Below, piece after piece: positions 1-6,385 of a DNA stretch of 15,953 nucleotides. A model generated the notes under the pieces. That model did not search any database. It saw only the letters and a program-made list of their open reading frames with translations, and was not told the origin of the DNA. The stretch lies in assembly GCA_052143655.1 (NCBI GenBank), contig JBKQSL010000079.1:1-15953 (forward strand), read 5' to 3'. How positions within the stretch are numbered: position 1 is the stretch's first letter; every line of letters begins with the position of its first letter. This DNA comes from CAVSUR01 sp052143655 (GTDB taxonomy: Bacteria > Actinomycetota > Actinomycetes > Streptosporangiales > Streptosporangiaceae). A program made the translations under genes and the position numbers.

Positions 1-132
1 CCCCTGGCACTCCACGTACGCCGAACTGTTCTTCACCACCAGCCTCTGGCCAGACGTCGACCGCCGCGACCTGTGGGACGCCGTCGCCGAGTACGCGCGA
101 CGGCGACGCCGTTACGGCGCGGCCACCAGCTG
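1..132 (+). CDS. C-terminal end of an unidentified protein (runs off the left edge)
   Basis: Frame 1 is open from the first base of the window and ends with TGA at 130-132, giving 43 residues. It starts PWHSTYAELFFTTSLW and ends in an Arg-rich tail (ARRRRRYGAATS). Third codon positions are almost all G or C, as expected for real coding DNA of this genome, and the stop is followed by non-coding sequence and a transposase remnant. I do not recognise the family. The aromatic, acidic segment followed by a basic end does not define a function. The gene could be whole to the left or cut by the neighbouring insertion element. Confidence 0.5.
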
Positions 133-210
133 ACCTCAGCGCGAACGTCGGGGTGCCCTTGCTCATCAAGACGTTGTGGGGGGTCTGTCAACTCAATTAC
201 AGTCCCCATC

Positions 211-1007
211 AGGAAGTTACGGGCTGCTTGTGCCGTCCACGCGCCGTCGAGGTTCGCGGTCATGCCGGCCAGGTGGACGCGGCGGGTGCCATGCTCGATG
301 ACGATCAAGGTTCTATGGAATGCTCCTTCGTCGCAGTCCACAGAATCCGTGTTACGTGGGAATCCTCGCAGGTGAGGACGGCCTTCGGCCGACAGAGCCT
401 TCTGCGCTCGGATTCCACGTAACTGATACGTAAAGGCGCCGCAGCAGCACGGTGTCCACATGGACGAAATCGGCTGCAAGGATCCTGGCGGGCCTGCGCG
501 GTCAGGAATTTTTCCAGGTTGGGCACGTGCGGCGCGGTGCTGGGTCGATCCCGGCGGCGTGCGGGATCTGCCATACCGTGGAGGCAGCGATCGGGTGGCC
601 GAGATTGACGAGCTCGCCCTGCACGCGCCGATGGCCCCGCGCTGGGTTGTCCGCTGCGATGCGGATCACGAGCTTGCGGATCGCGGCTGCCGTGGACGGC
701 CGTCCGGGACGCCGCCGGTTCGTGTAGTCCCATTTGCGGTGACCAGTCGCCGGTTCCAGGCGAGCAGGGTCGCGGGGGTCACGGCGAACACCCTCGTCCC
801 ACCGGCGCCGGGGGATCGGCCGGGAGACTGCGGCGAGCCACAGCCTGTCGGCCGGCTGGTAGCGGACCCGGCCGGTGTGGCGGCGCAGTACTCCGTTCTC
901 GTGCCGGAGCACCAGCAGTTCGGCATCTTTGGACGCCTCACGCCGGGCAGCACCATCAGGCAGCTGAGCAGGCAACGCACGAGCCGGTAGCCGACCGAGA
1001 AGATCAC
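211..1007 (-). pseudogene. Integrase-core (rve/DDE) transposase, 5' two thirds, frameshifted and 3'-truncated (copy A)
   Basis: The minus strand encodes pieces of the actinobacterial integrase-core transposase common in IS remnants. In order they are an N-terminal MIFSVGYRLVRCLLS start near 1007; KDAELLVLRHENGVLRR; YQPADRLWLAA; RKWDYTNRRRPGRPS; AIRKLVIRIAADNPARGHRR; GHPIAASTVWQI; AGIDPAPRR; and, in another frame, IVIEHGTRRVHLAGMTANL and GAWTAQAARNFLMG near 211. At least three frame changes separate these blocks, so no full product can be made. The match stops right after NFLMG, where an intact member would continue through the second Asp and the Glu of the DDE triad for about 130 residues. 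The element is therefore a truncated, dead copy. I cannot place it precisely in an ISfinder family; IS3/IS481-like is the broad class. Confidence 0.8.
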
Positions 1008-1066
1008 TCAGGGATGATCTCAGCTCGGAAGACTCCACCAGCCAGGCCAGATCGAGTAACCGAGGC

Positions 1067-1165
1067 CTACACGGTCGGCACGCCACTGAACAGCGCGGCG
1101 AAGTCGATCGCGAGCGCCATCGCCTTGCTGATGGCCTCCTCGACCACCTGGTCGGCGTTGCACTC
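1067..1165 (-). pseudogene. Short C-terminal protein scrap, possibly phage capsid-like
   Basis: On the minus strand, an open segment of 32 residues ends at a TAG (1067-1069). It contains NADQVVEEAISKAMALAID followed by FAALFSGVPTV. The pattern of an acidic, Ala-rich helix ending in an A-L-[FY]-x-G-x-P turn resembles the end of the catalytic-like helix in HK97-type major capsid proteins, but the piece is too short for a firm call. A stop lies immediately upstream in frame at 1166-1168, so it is a fragment. It sits between the transposase copy A and a TPR scrap in an evident gene graveyard. Confidence 0.25.
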
Positions 1166-1236
1166 CTATTCTTCGGCCTGTTGCGGCTTGCCCAGCGTCT
1201 ATCTACCGCACATTCAGCCGGCAACGTCCCACTGCG

Positions 1237-1353
1237 GTCAACCTGGGGGTGCTACTGGCGGGTCGGGGGGACGCGGACGGCGCGAAGGCGGCCTACCAGC
1301 AGGCCATCGACTCCGGGCACGCCGACCAGGCGCCGATGGCCGCATTCAACCTG
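1237..1353 (+). pseudogene. Tetratricopeptide-repeat fragment
   Basis: The frame reads VNLGVLLAGRGDADGAKAAY, then QQAIDSGHADQAPMAAFNL. This is one TPR helix pair plus the start of the next (canonical positions: LG near the start, A-K-A-A-Y-Q-Q-A-I in helix B). TPR proteins of this kind in actinomycetes carry many such repeats. Here only about 39 residues remain before the reading frame runs straight into an unrelated oxidoreductase segment. There is no credible start codon with a ribosome binding site. It is a remnant, fused by deletion to the next feature. Confidence 0.6.
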
Positions 1354-1956
1354 AGGGCGCGTTATCTTGTCGGCTGCGCGGCGCTGCCAGCCGACGTCGG
1401 CCGCCGCTTCGCCATCGGCGGTCAGGATGTCCTCACCTACGCGGGGATGATGCGCCGGTACTCCGGTGTGGCCGGGCTGCGGCCGCGCGTACTTCTTCCG
1501 GTGCCGCTGCTCATGCCGCGGCTCTCCTCGCTGTGGGTCGGGCTGGTGACGCCGGTGCCGGCCGACCTGGCCAGGCCGCTGGTTGAATCGCTCAGGAATG
1601 AGGTCGTCTCCTCCGAGCACGACATCGCCGGGTACGTCCCGGACCCGCCCGAGGGCCTGCTGCCCGTTGACCGTGCCATCGCTCTGGCCCTGCGGCACAC
1701 CCGCGAGGGCGCAGTGTCCACCCGCTGGTCATCTGCCGCTACACCCGGCGCTCCCAGCGACCCGCTGCCCAGCGACCCGTCGTGGGCCGGCGGCTCGCTC
1801 TATGTGGACGCGCGCATCAGCGTCGTCCGCGCTTCGCCGGCGGCACCGTGGCGGGTTATCGAGGGCATCGGCGGTGAGGCCGGGTGGTATTCGGGTGAGG
1901 AAAGGGCCGCTGCGGGGGCGGCTTCCCGCCGGTATCAAGGGGGTGCTGGGTCGTGA
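1354..1956 (+). pseudogene. Middle part of an NAD(P)H-binding oxidoreductase with DUF2867-type C-terminus
   Basis: In frame with the TPR scrap the protein continues LVGCAALPADVGRRFAIGGQ, DVLTYAGMMRRYSGVAGL, then a Pro/Leu-rich stretch, GLVTPVPADLARPLVESLRN, EVVSSEHDIAGYVPDPP, DRAIALALRHT, and ends with SLYVDARISVVRASPAAPW and VIEGIGGEAGWYS. This is the order seen in actinobacterial NAD-dependent epimerase-like proteins that end in a DUF2867 domain: the FxIGGPDxLTYxxMM block, the truncated Rossmann tail, then the W-x-x-I-E-x-I-GG start of DUF2867. The N-terminal Rossmann fold with the glycine motif (about 170 residues) is missing. After WYS the DUF2867 domain is lost too and only a short unrelated tail to TGA 1954-1956 follows. 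The piece has clean codon use, so it decayed by large deletions rather than by point mutations. Confidence 0.65.
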
Positions 1957-2015
1957 TGCTGGGCGAATCATCGGTTTCACCGCACCATGAGCTGCGCTCC
2001 CGGTCGAGCCGGGCA

Positions 2016-2206
2016 CTGAGGGCCGAGGTTGGAGACATGCTGATCACCCGGCACCGCACCGGCGGCCTGGCCGGAATCCCCCGCCTCGGCGAGATCGTCG
2101 CGGTGACTGGCCCGGACGGATCGCCTCCGTACCGGGTGCGCTGGCTGGGGAATACGAGTCGGTGATCTTCCCCGGGCCGGGTGCACGGGCCGGAAAGGGT
2201 CACTGA
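2016..2206 (+). pseudogene. DUF1918 small protein, one-base frameshift
   Basis: The start LRAEVGDMLITRH, the middle GEIVAVTGPDGSPPYRVRW and the end YESVIFPGPGARAGKGH are the three hallmark blocks of DUF1918, a roughly 60-residue actinobacterial protein of unknown biochemical role. The first two blocks are in frame with a CTG at 2016-2018, where relatives have ATG/GTG before R-A-E-V-G-D. The last block is in the +1 frame and ends at TGA 2204-2206. One missing base near 2148-2152 (CTGGGGAATACGAG) joins the two frames. Either the gene is inactivated or this is a sequencing error in the GGGG run. The lack of a normal start codon argues for real decay. Confidence 0.7.
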
Positions 2207-2540
2207 CCATGACTGCTGGCCACCGGCGCCGGGTGGTCTGCCGCCTGGTCACTCGCCGGTGCGAGACCTGCCACAATCAGCACCGGCCTCCGCTCCCTGC
2301 ACGCAGCCGCGCCGCTGAAACCGCTACCCCAGCCGGTCGCTCTCGGCCGGTACCGCGTCCGGAAACAGGTTCACGCCGCGGCACGATCGGCGGATACCGC
2401 ATGGTTGCATGACGTGGACGGGGCTTTCGGCACGCCAGGTTCCCAGGGTCTAGGGTCACGGGCATGCGGGTATTCCGCCCTCTGGGCCGTTCGGGGGGCA
2501 TCTGATTGGATTATGTGGCAACTCTGAGAGGAGTGATGTC
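2207..2540. other. Gene-poor interval upstream of hsp20
   Basis: No recognisable coding sequence. An open frame at 2209-2412 (plus) begins three bases after the DUF1918 stop, but it has an Arg/Pro-rich composition with no family resemblance and poor codon bias. The 60 bases before the Hsp20 start are relatively AT-rich (ATTGGATTATGTGGCAACTC at 2505-2524) and probably hold its promoter. I see no CIRCE element and no HspR-type (HAIR) inverted repeat. Confidence 0.5.
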
Positions 2541-2975
2541 ATGGCCAAACTGCCGCGCCCTCAGGCACCTGCCGTGTTCCAGGCCATGTTCCCGGACCTG
2601 TTCGATTGGCTGGAGTCGCCATGGACGGCCCCGCTGCCGTTTACGGCGGCCCAGACGTTCCGGGTCGAGGAAGTGGCCCGGGATAACCGCTACGTGATCC
2701 GGGCCGAGCTTCCCGGCCTGGACCCGGAGACGGACATCGAGGTCACCGTCAACGGCAGGGTCGTGACGATTCATGCCGAGCGTCGCCAGGAAGACAAGGA
2801 TCCGTATCGCTCAGAATTCCGTTACGGCTCGGTCACCCGGTCGGTCAGGCTTCCGGCCAAGGTGGACGCGACGGACGTCACCGCCCGCTATGAGAAGGGA
2901 ATCCTCGAGGTCAGTATCCCGGTAGGCGAGGCGAAGCCGGAAGGCAGCCGGGTCGCGATCGAGAAGGCAGACTGA
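2541..2975 (+). CDS. Hsp20 / alpha-crystallin family small heat-shock protein
   Basis: A 144-residue ATP-independent holdase chaperone of the cytosol that binds unfolding proteins. The alpha-crystallin domain spans about residues 47-127. It opens with NRYVIRAELPGLDPETDIEV, has the internal strand NGRVVTIHAER (71-81) and the YGSVTRSVRLPAKVD segment, and ends with the family signature YEKGILEVSIP (117-127), where G-x-L is the conserved trio. The N-terminal arm is short and has the usual FPDLFDWLESPW aromatic cluster; the C-terminal tail has V-A-I in place of a clear I-x-I motif. The ATG at 2541 is set by a strong GAGAGGAG ribosome binding site ending 6 bases upstream. A weak 5-bp hairpin (CAGAC-TGAC-GTCTG, 2968-2981) straddles the stop codon. 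The gene appears intact although surrounded by pseudogenes. Confidence 0.93.
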   Translation: MAKLPRPQAPAVFQAMFPDLFDWLESPWTAPLPFTAAQTFRVEEVARDNRYVIRAELPGLDPETDIEVTVNGRVVTIHAERRQEDKDPYRSEFRYGSVTRSVRLPAKVDATDVTARYEKGILEVSIPVGEAKPEGSRVAIEKAD

Positions 2976-2984
2976 CGTCTGGGC

Positions 2985-3288
2985 AGTAGCAGCCGGGACG
3001 GCGAAACGGCTGGCCGCGCCCTGTGCGAACTGATATTCGATGGGGCGGTGACGTTTTCGGCGGATCTTGTGCTGGGCGAGGTTGATCTAGGGTGGCGGGC
3101 GTCGGTCTGAGCGGGTGCGAGCTGGCCGAGGGCCCGGTGATGCCGGGCGGTGTTGTGGTGCCGCAGGTATTCACGTAGCGCCTGGCGCAGGTGGTGCTCA
3201 CTGACGATCGGCAGCCGGACGGAGAGCTCGCGGCGCGAGTGCCTGTCATCGGTTCGCGGATGGCGTTCGCTCCGGGCGCCAGCAGCCG
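2985..3288 (-). pseudogene. Integrase-core transposase, 3' end only, frameshifted (copy B)
   Basis: The minus strand contains the C-terminal part of the same kind of transposase as copy A. LAPGANAIREPMTGT (the region of the catalytic Glu; relatives read APRANAICERMIGT) is followed in another frame by RRELSVRLPIVSEHHLRQAL, REYLRHHNTARHHRALGQLA, and in a third frame by INLAQHKIRRKRHRPIEYQF near 3000-3060. The H-N-x-x-R-x-H-R-A-L-G-Q block is the most diagnostic. Two frame changes and the missing N-terminal 200 residues show it is dead. It cannot be the missing end of copy A by a simple insertion: both lie on the minus strand, and copy B, the C-terminal half, sits to the right of the N-terminal half. 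Confidence 0.8.
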
Positions 3289-3389
3289 TCTCCGCACCGT
3301 CTCGCCCGCACCGCCTCCGCCGCCCGCCTCCGCACCGGCTCACCCTTGGGGGGTGGTCCAGGCCCGCACAGCGCAGCGATACTTATCTT

Positions 3390-3818
3390 GTGGACCAGTT
3401 GGGGCGTCGGCGCCCGGTGAACGGCCGGCTGGGCCCGAGTGTGGAGGCGTTGGCCCAGGTCGTCGCGGAGCGTGCGGTCGAGCTTGTGGTTTCCGCGCTG
3501 GATGTGAATGAGCTGCTGGAGGGGGTCGATCTGAACGCCGTGCTGGAGCGGGTCGATCTGAACGCCGTGCTGGACCGGGTCGACCTGAATGGCATCGTCG
3601 AGCGCATTGACATCGACGCGCTGGTCGAGCAGACCGACCTCGGCGCCATCATCGCCAGCTCCACCAGCGGGGTCGCGAGCGATGCGCTCGACGTGGTCCG
3701 CAGCCAGACCGTCGGGCTGGATGAGTTCATCGCCCGCTGGATAGGGCGGCTCCGCCGCCGCCCCTACACCGGCCCGCCCGGCCCGCCTGACGGGCTGCGG
3801 GCCACGGCAGGGCCATGA
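3390..3818 (+). CDS. Nonapeptide-repeat protein coupled to an RDD membrane protein
   Basis: A 142-residue protein, taking the GTG at 3390 as start. The open frame extends upstream to 3150 but there it overlaps transposase copy B in antisense. Residues 38-91 are six tandem nine-residue units: DVNELLEGV, DLNAVLERV, DLNAVLDRV, DLNGIVERI, DIDALVEQT, DLGAIIASS. The pattern D-[LV]-[ND]-x-[LIV]-[LIV]-x-x-[VI] puts the hydrophobic residues on one face of a helix. A segment ending GLDEFIARWIGRLRRRP follows, then a Pro/Gly-rich tail. There is no signal peptide and no transmembrane segment. Similar proteins are found directly before RDD genes in actinomycetes; their role is not known to me. The stop overlaps the RDD start as ATGA (3815-3818), so the two are translationally coupled and probably act together at the membrane. 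No Shine-Dalgarno is evident before GTG 3390; a TACTTAT sequence just upstream could be a -10 box of a leaderless message. Confidence 0.75.
   Translation: MDQLGRRRPVNGRLGPSVEALAQVVAERAVELVVSALDVNELLEGVDLNAVLERVDLNAVLDRVDLNGIVERIDIDALVEQTDLGAIIASSTSGVASDALDVVRSQTVGLDEFIARWIGRLRRRPYTGPPGPPDGLRATAGP
3501..3662 (+). repeat. Six 27-base coding repeats (nonapeptide units)
   Basis: The six nonapeptide units of the protein above correspond to six 27-base DNA units. Units two and three are nearly identical at the DNA level (GTCGATCTGAACGCCGTGCTGGA occurs twice, 27 bases apart, around 3525-3575). The outer units have diverged while keeping the D-x-N/D-x-hydrophobic pattern. The array grew by tandem duplication and is kept in frame. 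Confidence 0.8.
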
Positions 3819-4339
3819 CTGCGCGCGCGGGCGATGCCACGCCCGCTGAGCCCCCGGTCATCCGGGAGAGCCTGCAAGGGAAGTATGCGGGCTTCGCGTC
3901 GCGTTTTACCGCCTTCGCCGTGGACGTGGGGGTCAGTCTCGGCGTGTTCCTGCTCGCCCTGGCTGCCATCACGTTCGCGGCGAGGGTGCTGACCGGTAAG
4001 GACATCGCCTGGAACAAGGGTGACACCTGGGTGATCATCGCGTATGCGGCCTGGGGGTTCCTCTACTTCGCCTATTCCTGGGCCGCGAGTGGCAGGACCG
4101 CGGGCATGGCGCTGTTCGGCGTGCGGGTGGTGCGAGACGATGGCACCGACGCAAGCGGGCGGCGGGCGGTCGTGCGCACGCTCGCACTCCCATTGAGCTT
4201 CCTGCTCCTGGGGCTAGGGTTCCTGGGCATCCTGTTGGGCGGCCAGCGCCGGGCACTGCACGACGTCATCGCAGGGACGGCGGTCATCTACTCGTGGGAT
4301 GCGCGGGCGGCGCGGCTGCGGTTCCTGTCCCGGGGCTGA
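3815..4339 (+). CDS. RDD family integral membrane protein
   Basis: A 174-residue protein of the RDD family, small membrane proteins of mostly unknown function; some are implicated in transport. The family signature is present: Arg30 and Asp37 in GFASRFTAFAVDVG at the start of the first membrane helix (about 32-57), a second helix at about 72-92 (VIIAYAAWGFLYFAYSW), the GRTAGMALFGVRVV amphipathic segment (93-106), a third hydrophobic helix (about 123-143), and the closing RALHDVIAGTAVIY motif (146-159). It starts at ATG 3815, overlapping the stop of the repeat-protein gene by four bases. The first 20 residues are hydrophilic and lie on the cytoplasmic side. The gene is intact. Immediately after its stop begins the decayed transposase copy C on the other strand. 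Confidence 0.9.
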   Translation: MTARAGDATPAEPPVIRESLQGKYAGFASRFTAFAVDVGVSLGVFLLALAAITFAARVLTGKDIAWNKGDTWVIIAYAAWGFLYFAYSWAASGRTAGMALFGVRVVRDDGTDASGRRAVVRTLALPLSFLLLGLGFLGILLGGQRRALHDVIAGTAVIYSWDARAARLRFLSRG

Positions 4340-4384
4340 TCCTGCAGCAGCATCCTGCGGGTGCCGACTATTCATCCGGCCTGG

Positions 4385-5361
4385 CCAGGCGGCGTGTCGG
4401 TACTCGTGAAGGGTTCCGGCTAGCTGGTCTTGCCGGCGGATCTGCATGCGCATGATCTGGCCTGGTTCGGTGATCGGTTCGGGCCACGGCGGCACAGGGC
4501 TGCTTGTCCCGAGGGTCCGGTTGTCCGAGGGTCCGGTGAGGCCGGTGCAGGTTGCAGGACCTCTCGTGCACACGCAGCGCGTGCAAGAGGTGGCGCTGGT
4601 TCCAGATCAGGGGCGATCGAGGAGCTCGCGCTGGCAGGTTTGTACCCGGCGCTCCATGATGAGTTCATCCAGAGCACCCCGGGCACCGCTCGTGACGGCC
4701 TCCAGCCCGGCATCATTCAGGACGGCGCCGGACGCGGCGGTGAACGTGGCGTCGCAGTCACGGATCAGGGATGGCGCCTGGGCGCTGGCGTCTTCCAAAT
4801 CCGTGACCAGGTTCCGCCCGGGCCGGGTCGCCCACGCGGCGGTGGGTGTGCGGTGACGCCCGGATCCGGATGCGCCGGGTGGCGTGTCCGGTGACCGCGC
4901 AGGCGTACCGGCGCGCCCAGGTCAGGGCGCGGGTCTCGAAAAGTCACAAGCCAGCAGGGAGCCGGCCTGGCTGTGCAGGAAGCGGTCCAGGTTGTGCTCT
5001 CCGTTCGGGTGCGCGGGCGCCGGCGCCGCTTCGGCGCGCAGGTCGCGGCGTGGCGCCGCTTGATCAGGTCGCGGTGCCAGCGCAGCTGTGTGTCCGGGCC
5101 TACCAGCAGCAGGAGCTGGCGCAGCTTCTCCGCCGGGAGGCGGGGGAGCAGCCCGGCGGGCACCATGCGAGGGTCTGGGTGAAGGCGGGCCGGCCGGCCT
5201 GGCGTTGCCGGACGATGAGCTGGTGCCGGGGGCGCCAGGATCTCAATGTCCTTCTGCTGAGCGCTCATGGGCAGGAGGCGCATGAGCGTGAACGCGTGGT
5301 CGCGGTGCTGACCTGCGCCCGGTGGCGGCGCAGGTCTATGCGAGGTCAATGCCAGGTACAT
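4385..5361 (-). pseudogene. Integrase-core (rve/DDE) transposase, full-length but frameshifted (copy C)
   Basis: Across about 975 bases the minus strand holds all blocks of a roughly 320-residue transposase, but in different frames. They are MYLALTS at 5361; DIEILAPPAPAH; LLLLVGPDTQLRWHRDLIKR; RHAATCAPKRRRRPRTRT; VTAHP near 4830; PSLIRDCDATFTAASGAVL; NDAGLEAVTSGARGALDELI; MERRVQTCQRELLDR; then HALRVHERSCNLHRPHRTLG, and at the end RRQDQLAGTLHEYRHAA near 4400. Relatives read FLIRDRDAKFTAAFDAV, where the second Asp of the DDE triad lies, and HRPHRALG near the C-terminus. Several frame changes and substitutions (for example DAKFT to DATFT) show long-standing decay. It differs in sequence from copies A and B, so it is a separate element of the same broad group. 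A short direct repeat, AGGTACAT twice (5354-5373), lies at its 5' edge. Confidence 0.8.
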
Positions 5362-5929
5362 CGGAGGTACATTGCAGGCCGGTGGCGGTCAGTAGGTTGG
5401 CCGGCAGCCGCGGCCGGGCTGGCTCGGCAGGTAACGCGGTGCGCTGTGCTGGTTGTGGTGAGTTCGCGCCGCTGGCGGGCATCGGGCCCGCCGAAGGACA
5501 GTAACGGGACCCGTCGCCGTCGCTCAGAGCTCCGGGGGGCAGGGGATGGCGGGGAACATGGTGTGATCGTGGGATCGGTTCTGCCGTGCGGGTTTCGGCT
5601 GCGGCCGGGAATGTATGTGCGGGGATGAGAAATGGCCGCCCGAACCGGATTTCTAGGGTGGGACGGGGTCAGGCGGGTGTCCTGCCGGGCCAGTGCGGTC
5701 CTGGCTGCGGCAGGTGAGCGTGCTGTGATATGCCTGGCCGGGCCGGGGACGGCAGGGCAGCGGCGGCAGAATTGGATGCAGTAGGACTCGGCTGGACGTC
5801 ATGGGACATGATCCAGAAGGTGCGTCGCGCTGACCTGGGCCACTCGATATGCACGGACGCGGGGCGGACAGAACGCGGTTTTCATGCGGCGTGGAATGGA
5901 GAAACCGCAGTTCAACGGCTATTCCGATG
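5362..5929. other. Non-coding / unrecognised stretch
   Basis: Nothing in the six frames resembles a known protein. Open frames here have composition typical of unused frames in GC-rich DNA. An inverted repeat GCGGTTT (5875-5881) / AAACCGC (5902-5908) lies about 20 bases before the tRNA remnant. Such arm-type repeats can flank integrase attachment sites, but one pair is not evidence by itself. Confidence 0.4.
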
Positions 5930-5998
5930 GGTAGGAATGAGCGGCCTGTAAAACCGTCGGCTCAGCCTACGATGGTTCGAACCCATCACCTGCCACCA
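5930..5998 (+). pseudogene. tRNA-Tyr remnant lacking the D arm; likely integration (att) scar
   Basis: The 3' portion is a near-perfect bacterial tRNA-Tyr. It has an anticodon loop CTGTAAA with GTA at 5948-5950, a type-II variable arm GTCGGCTCAGCCTACG, a T arm GATGG-TTCGAAC-CCATC, an acceptor 3' strand ACCTGCC, discriminator A, and encoded CCA at 5996-5998. The 5' side is reduced. GGTAGGA (5930-5936) can pair with six of seven acceptor bases, but only ATGA separates it from the anticodon stem, so the D stem and loop are gone. The total is 69 bases against about 85 for a normal tRNA-Tyr. Integrating elements commonly use the 3' half of a tRNA gene as attachment site and leave such partial copies. 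I therefore read this as an att remnant rather than a working tRNA. Confidence 0.7.
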
Positions 5999-6005
5999 CC
6001 AGCGG

Positions 6006-6246
6006 AAACGGTCCGAGTGCTGGGATTCCCCGGTGCTGCGGACCGTCCTGCATTGTGTCATCTTCGGTCAGGAGACGACGGCGGGTGACGTTGGTTACGG
6101 ACGCATGACGGACGGATTTAGGGCTGGAGGAGCGGTTCGCTGAACCGCTTGCCGCGCCGTTCGAGCTGCCCGTTGGAACGGACGCCTGGGCAGTCAGCCG
6201 GAGATGCACCCGGTCCCAGGAGGTAGCCACGGCTGTCCCATACCGG
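6006..6246. other. Unrecognised stretch after the tRNA remnant
   Basis: No supported gene. An open minus-strand frame covering 5967-6230 ends by reading the tRNA antisense (GDGFEPS), a well-known artefact of translated tRNA genes, so it is not real. The interval contains one clear hairpin, described separately (6131-6149). Confidence 0.5.
6131..6149. other. 7-bp hairpin AGCGGTT-cgctg-AACCGCT
   Basis: Perfect inverted repeat: AGCGGTT at 6131-6137 and AACCGCT at 6143-6149 with a five-base loop. It lies in non-coding DNA between the tRNA remnant and the possible IS701-like scrap. There is no T run, so it is a weak terminator candidate or the end of a lost mobile element. Confidence 0.45.
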
Positions 6247-6270
6247 AGGTCACCGTGGTGTTGGTGACCT
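6247..6270. other. 8-bp perfect hairpin AGGTCACC-gtggtgtt-GGTGACCT
   Basis: The arms 6247-6254 and 6263-6270 are exact reverse complements with an 8-base spacer. It lies at the downstream edge of the IS701-like scrap and before the ligase gene's 3' end. It could be an operator-like dyad, an IS end or a bidirectional terminator; the sequence alone does not decide. Confidence 0.5.
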
Positions 6271-6274
6271 GAGC

Positions 6275-6370
6275 CGTGTCACGTCATAGTCGGCGTCGAA
6301 GACGCACAAGGTGGCTGGCTGGATCCCTCGCGCCAGTGCCCGGCGGTGACATGCGGGGAGCCAGACTGTC
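6275..6370 (-). pseudogene. Possible IS701-like transposase scrap
   Basis: On the minus strand one frame reads VTAGHWREGS and the adjacent frame VFDADYDVTRLR. IS701-type DDE transposases have a G-x-W-R-x-G-D-P segment followed within a few residues by [VI]-F-D-A-G-Y-D-x-x-R-L, the core around a catalytic Asp. Spacing and order fit if one frameshift is allowed. Only about 30 residues are preserved and the second half of the motif has D in place of G (DADYD). This is a weak but specific resemblance. Confidence 0.4.
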
Positions 6371-6385
6371 GCGGGCACGCGGGGT

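Noticed and set aside
3150..3389. Upstream extension of the nonapeptide-repeat protein
   Set aside because: It lies antisense to transposase copy B and has Arg/Pro/Ser-rich shadow composition; GTG 3390 fits the family start better.
4430..5628. Plus-strand frames of 154 and 260 codons
   Set aside because: They overlap the minus-strand transposase copy C and show no family resemblance; Arg/Gly-rich shadows.
5730..5951. 73-codon plus-strand frame before the tRNA remnant
   Set aside because: Third-position composition is not biased and the end runs into the tRNA remnant; no homology seen.
5967..6230. Minus-strand open frame ending GDGFEPS
   Set aside because: GDGFEPS is the antisense translation of a tRNA T arm; no homology or codon bias elsewhere in the frame.
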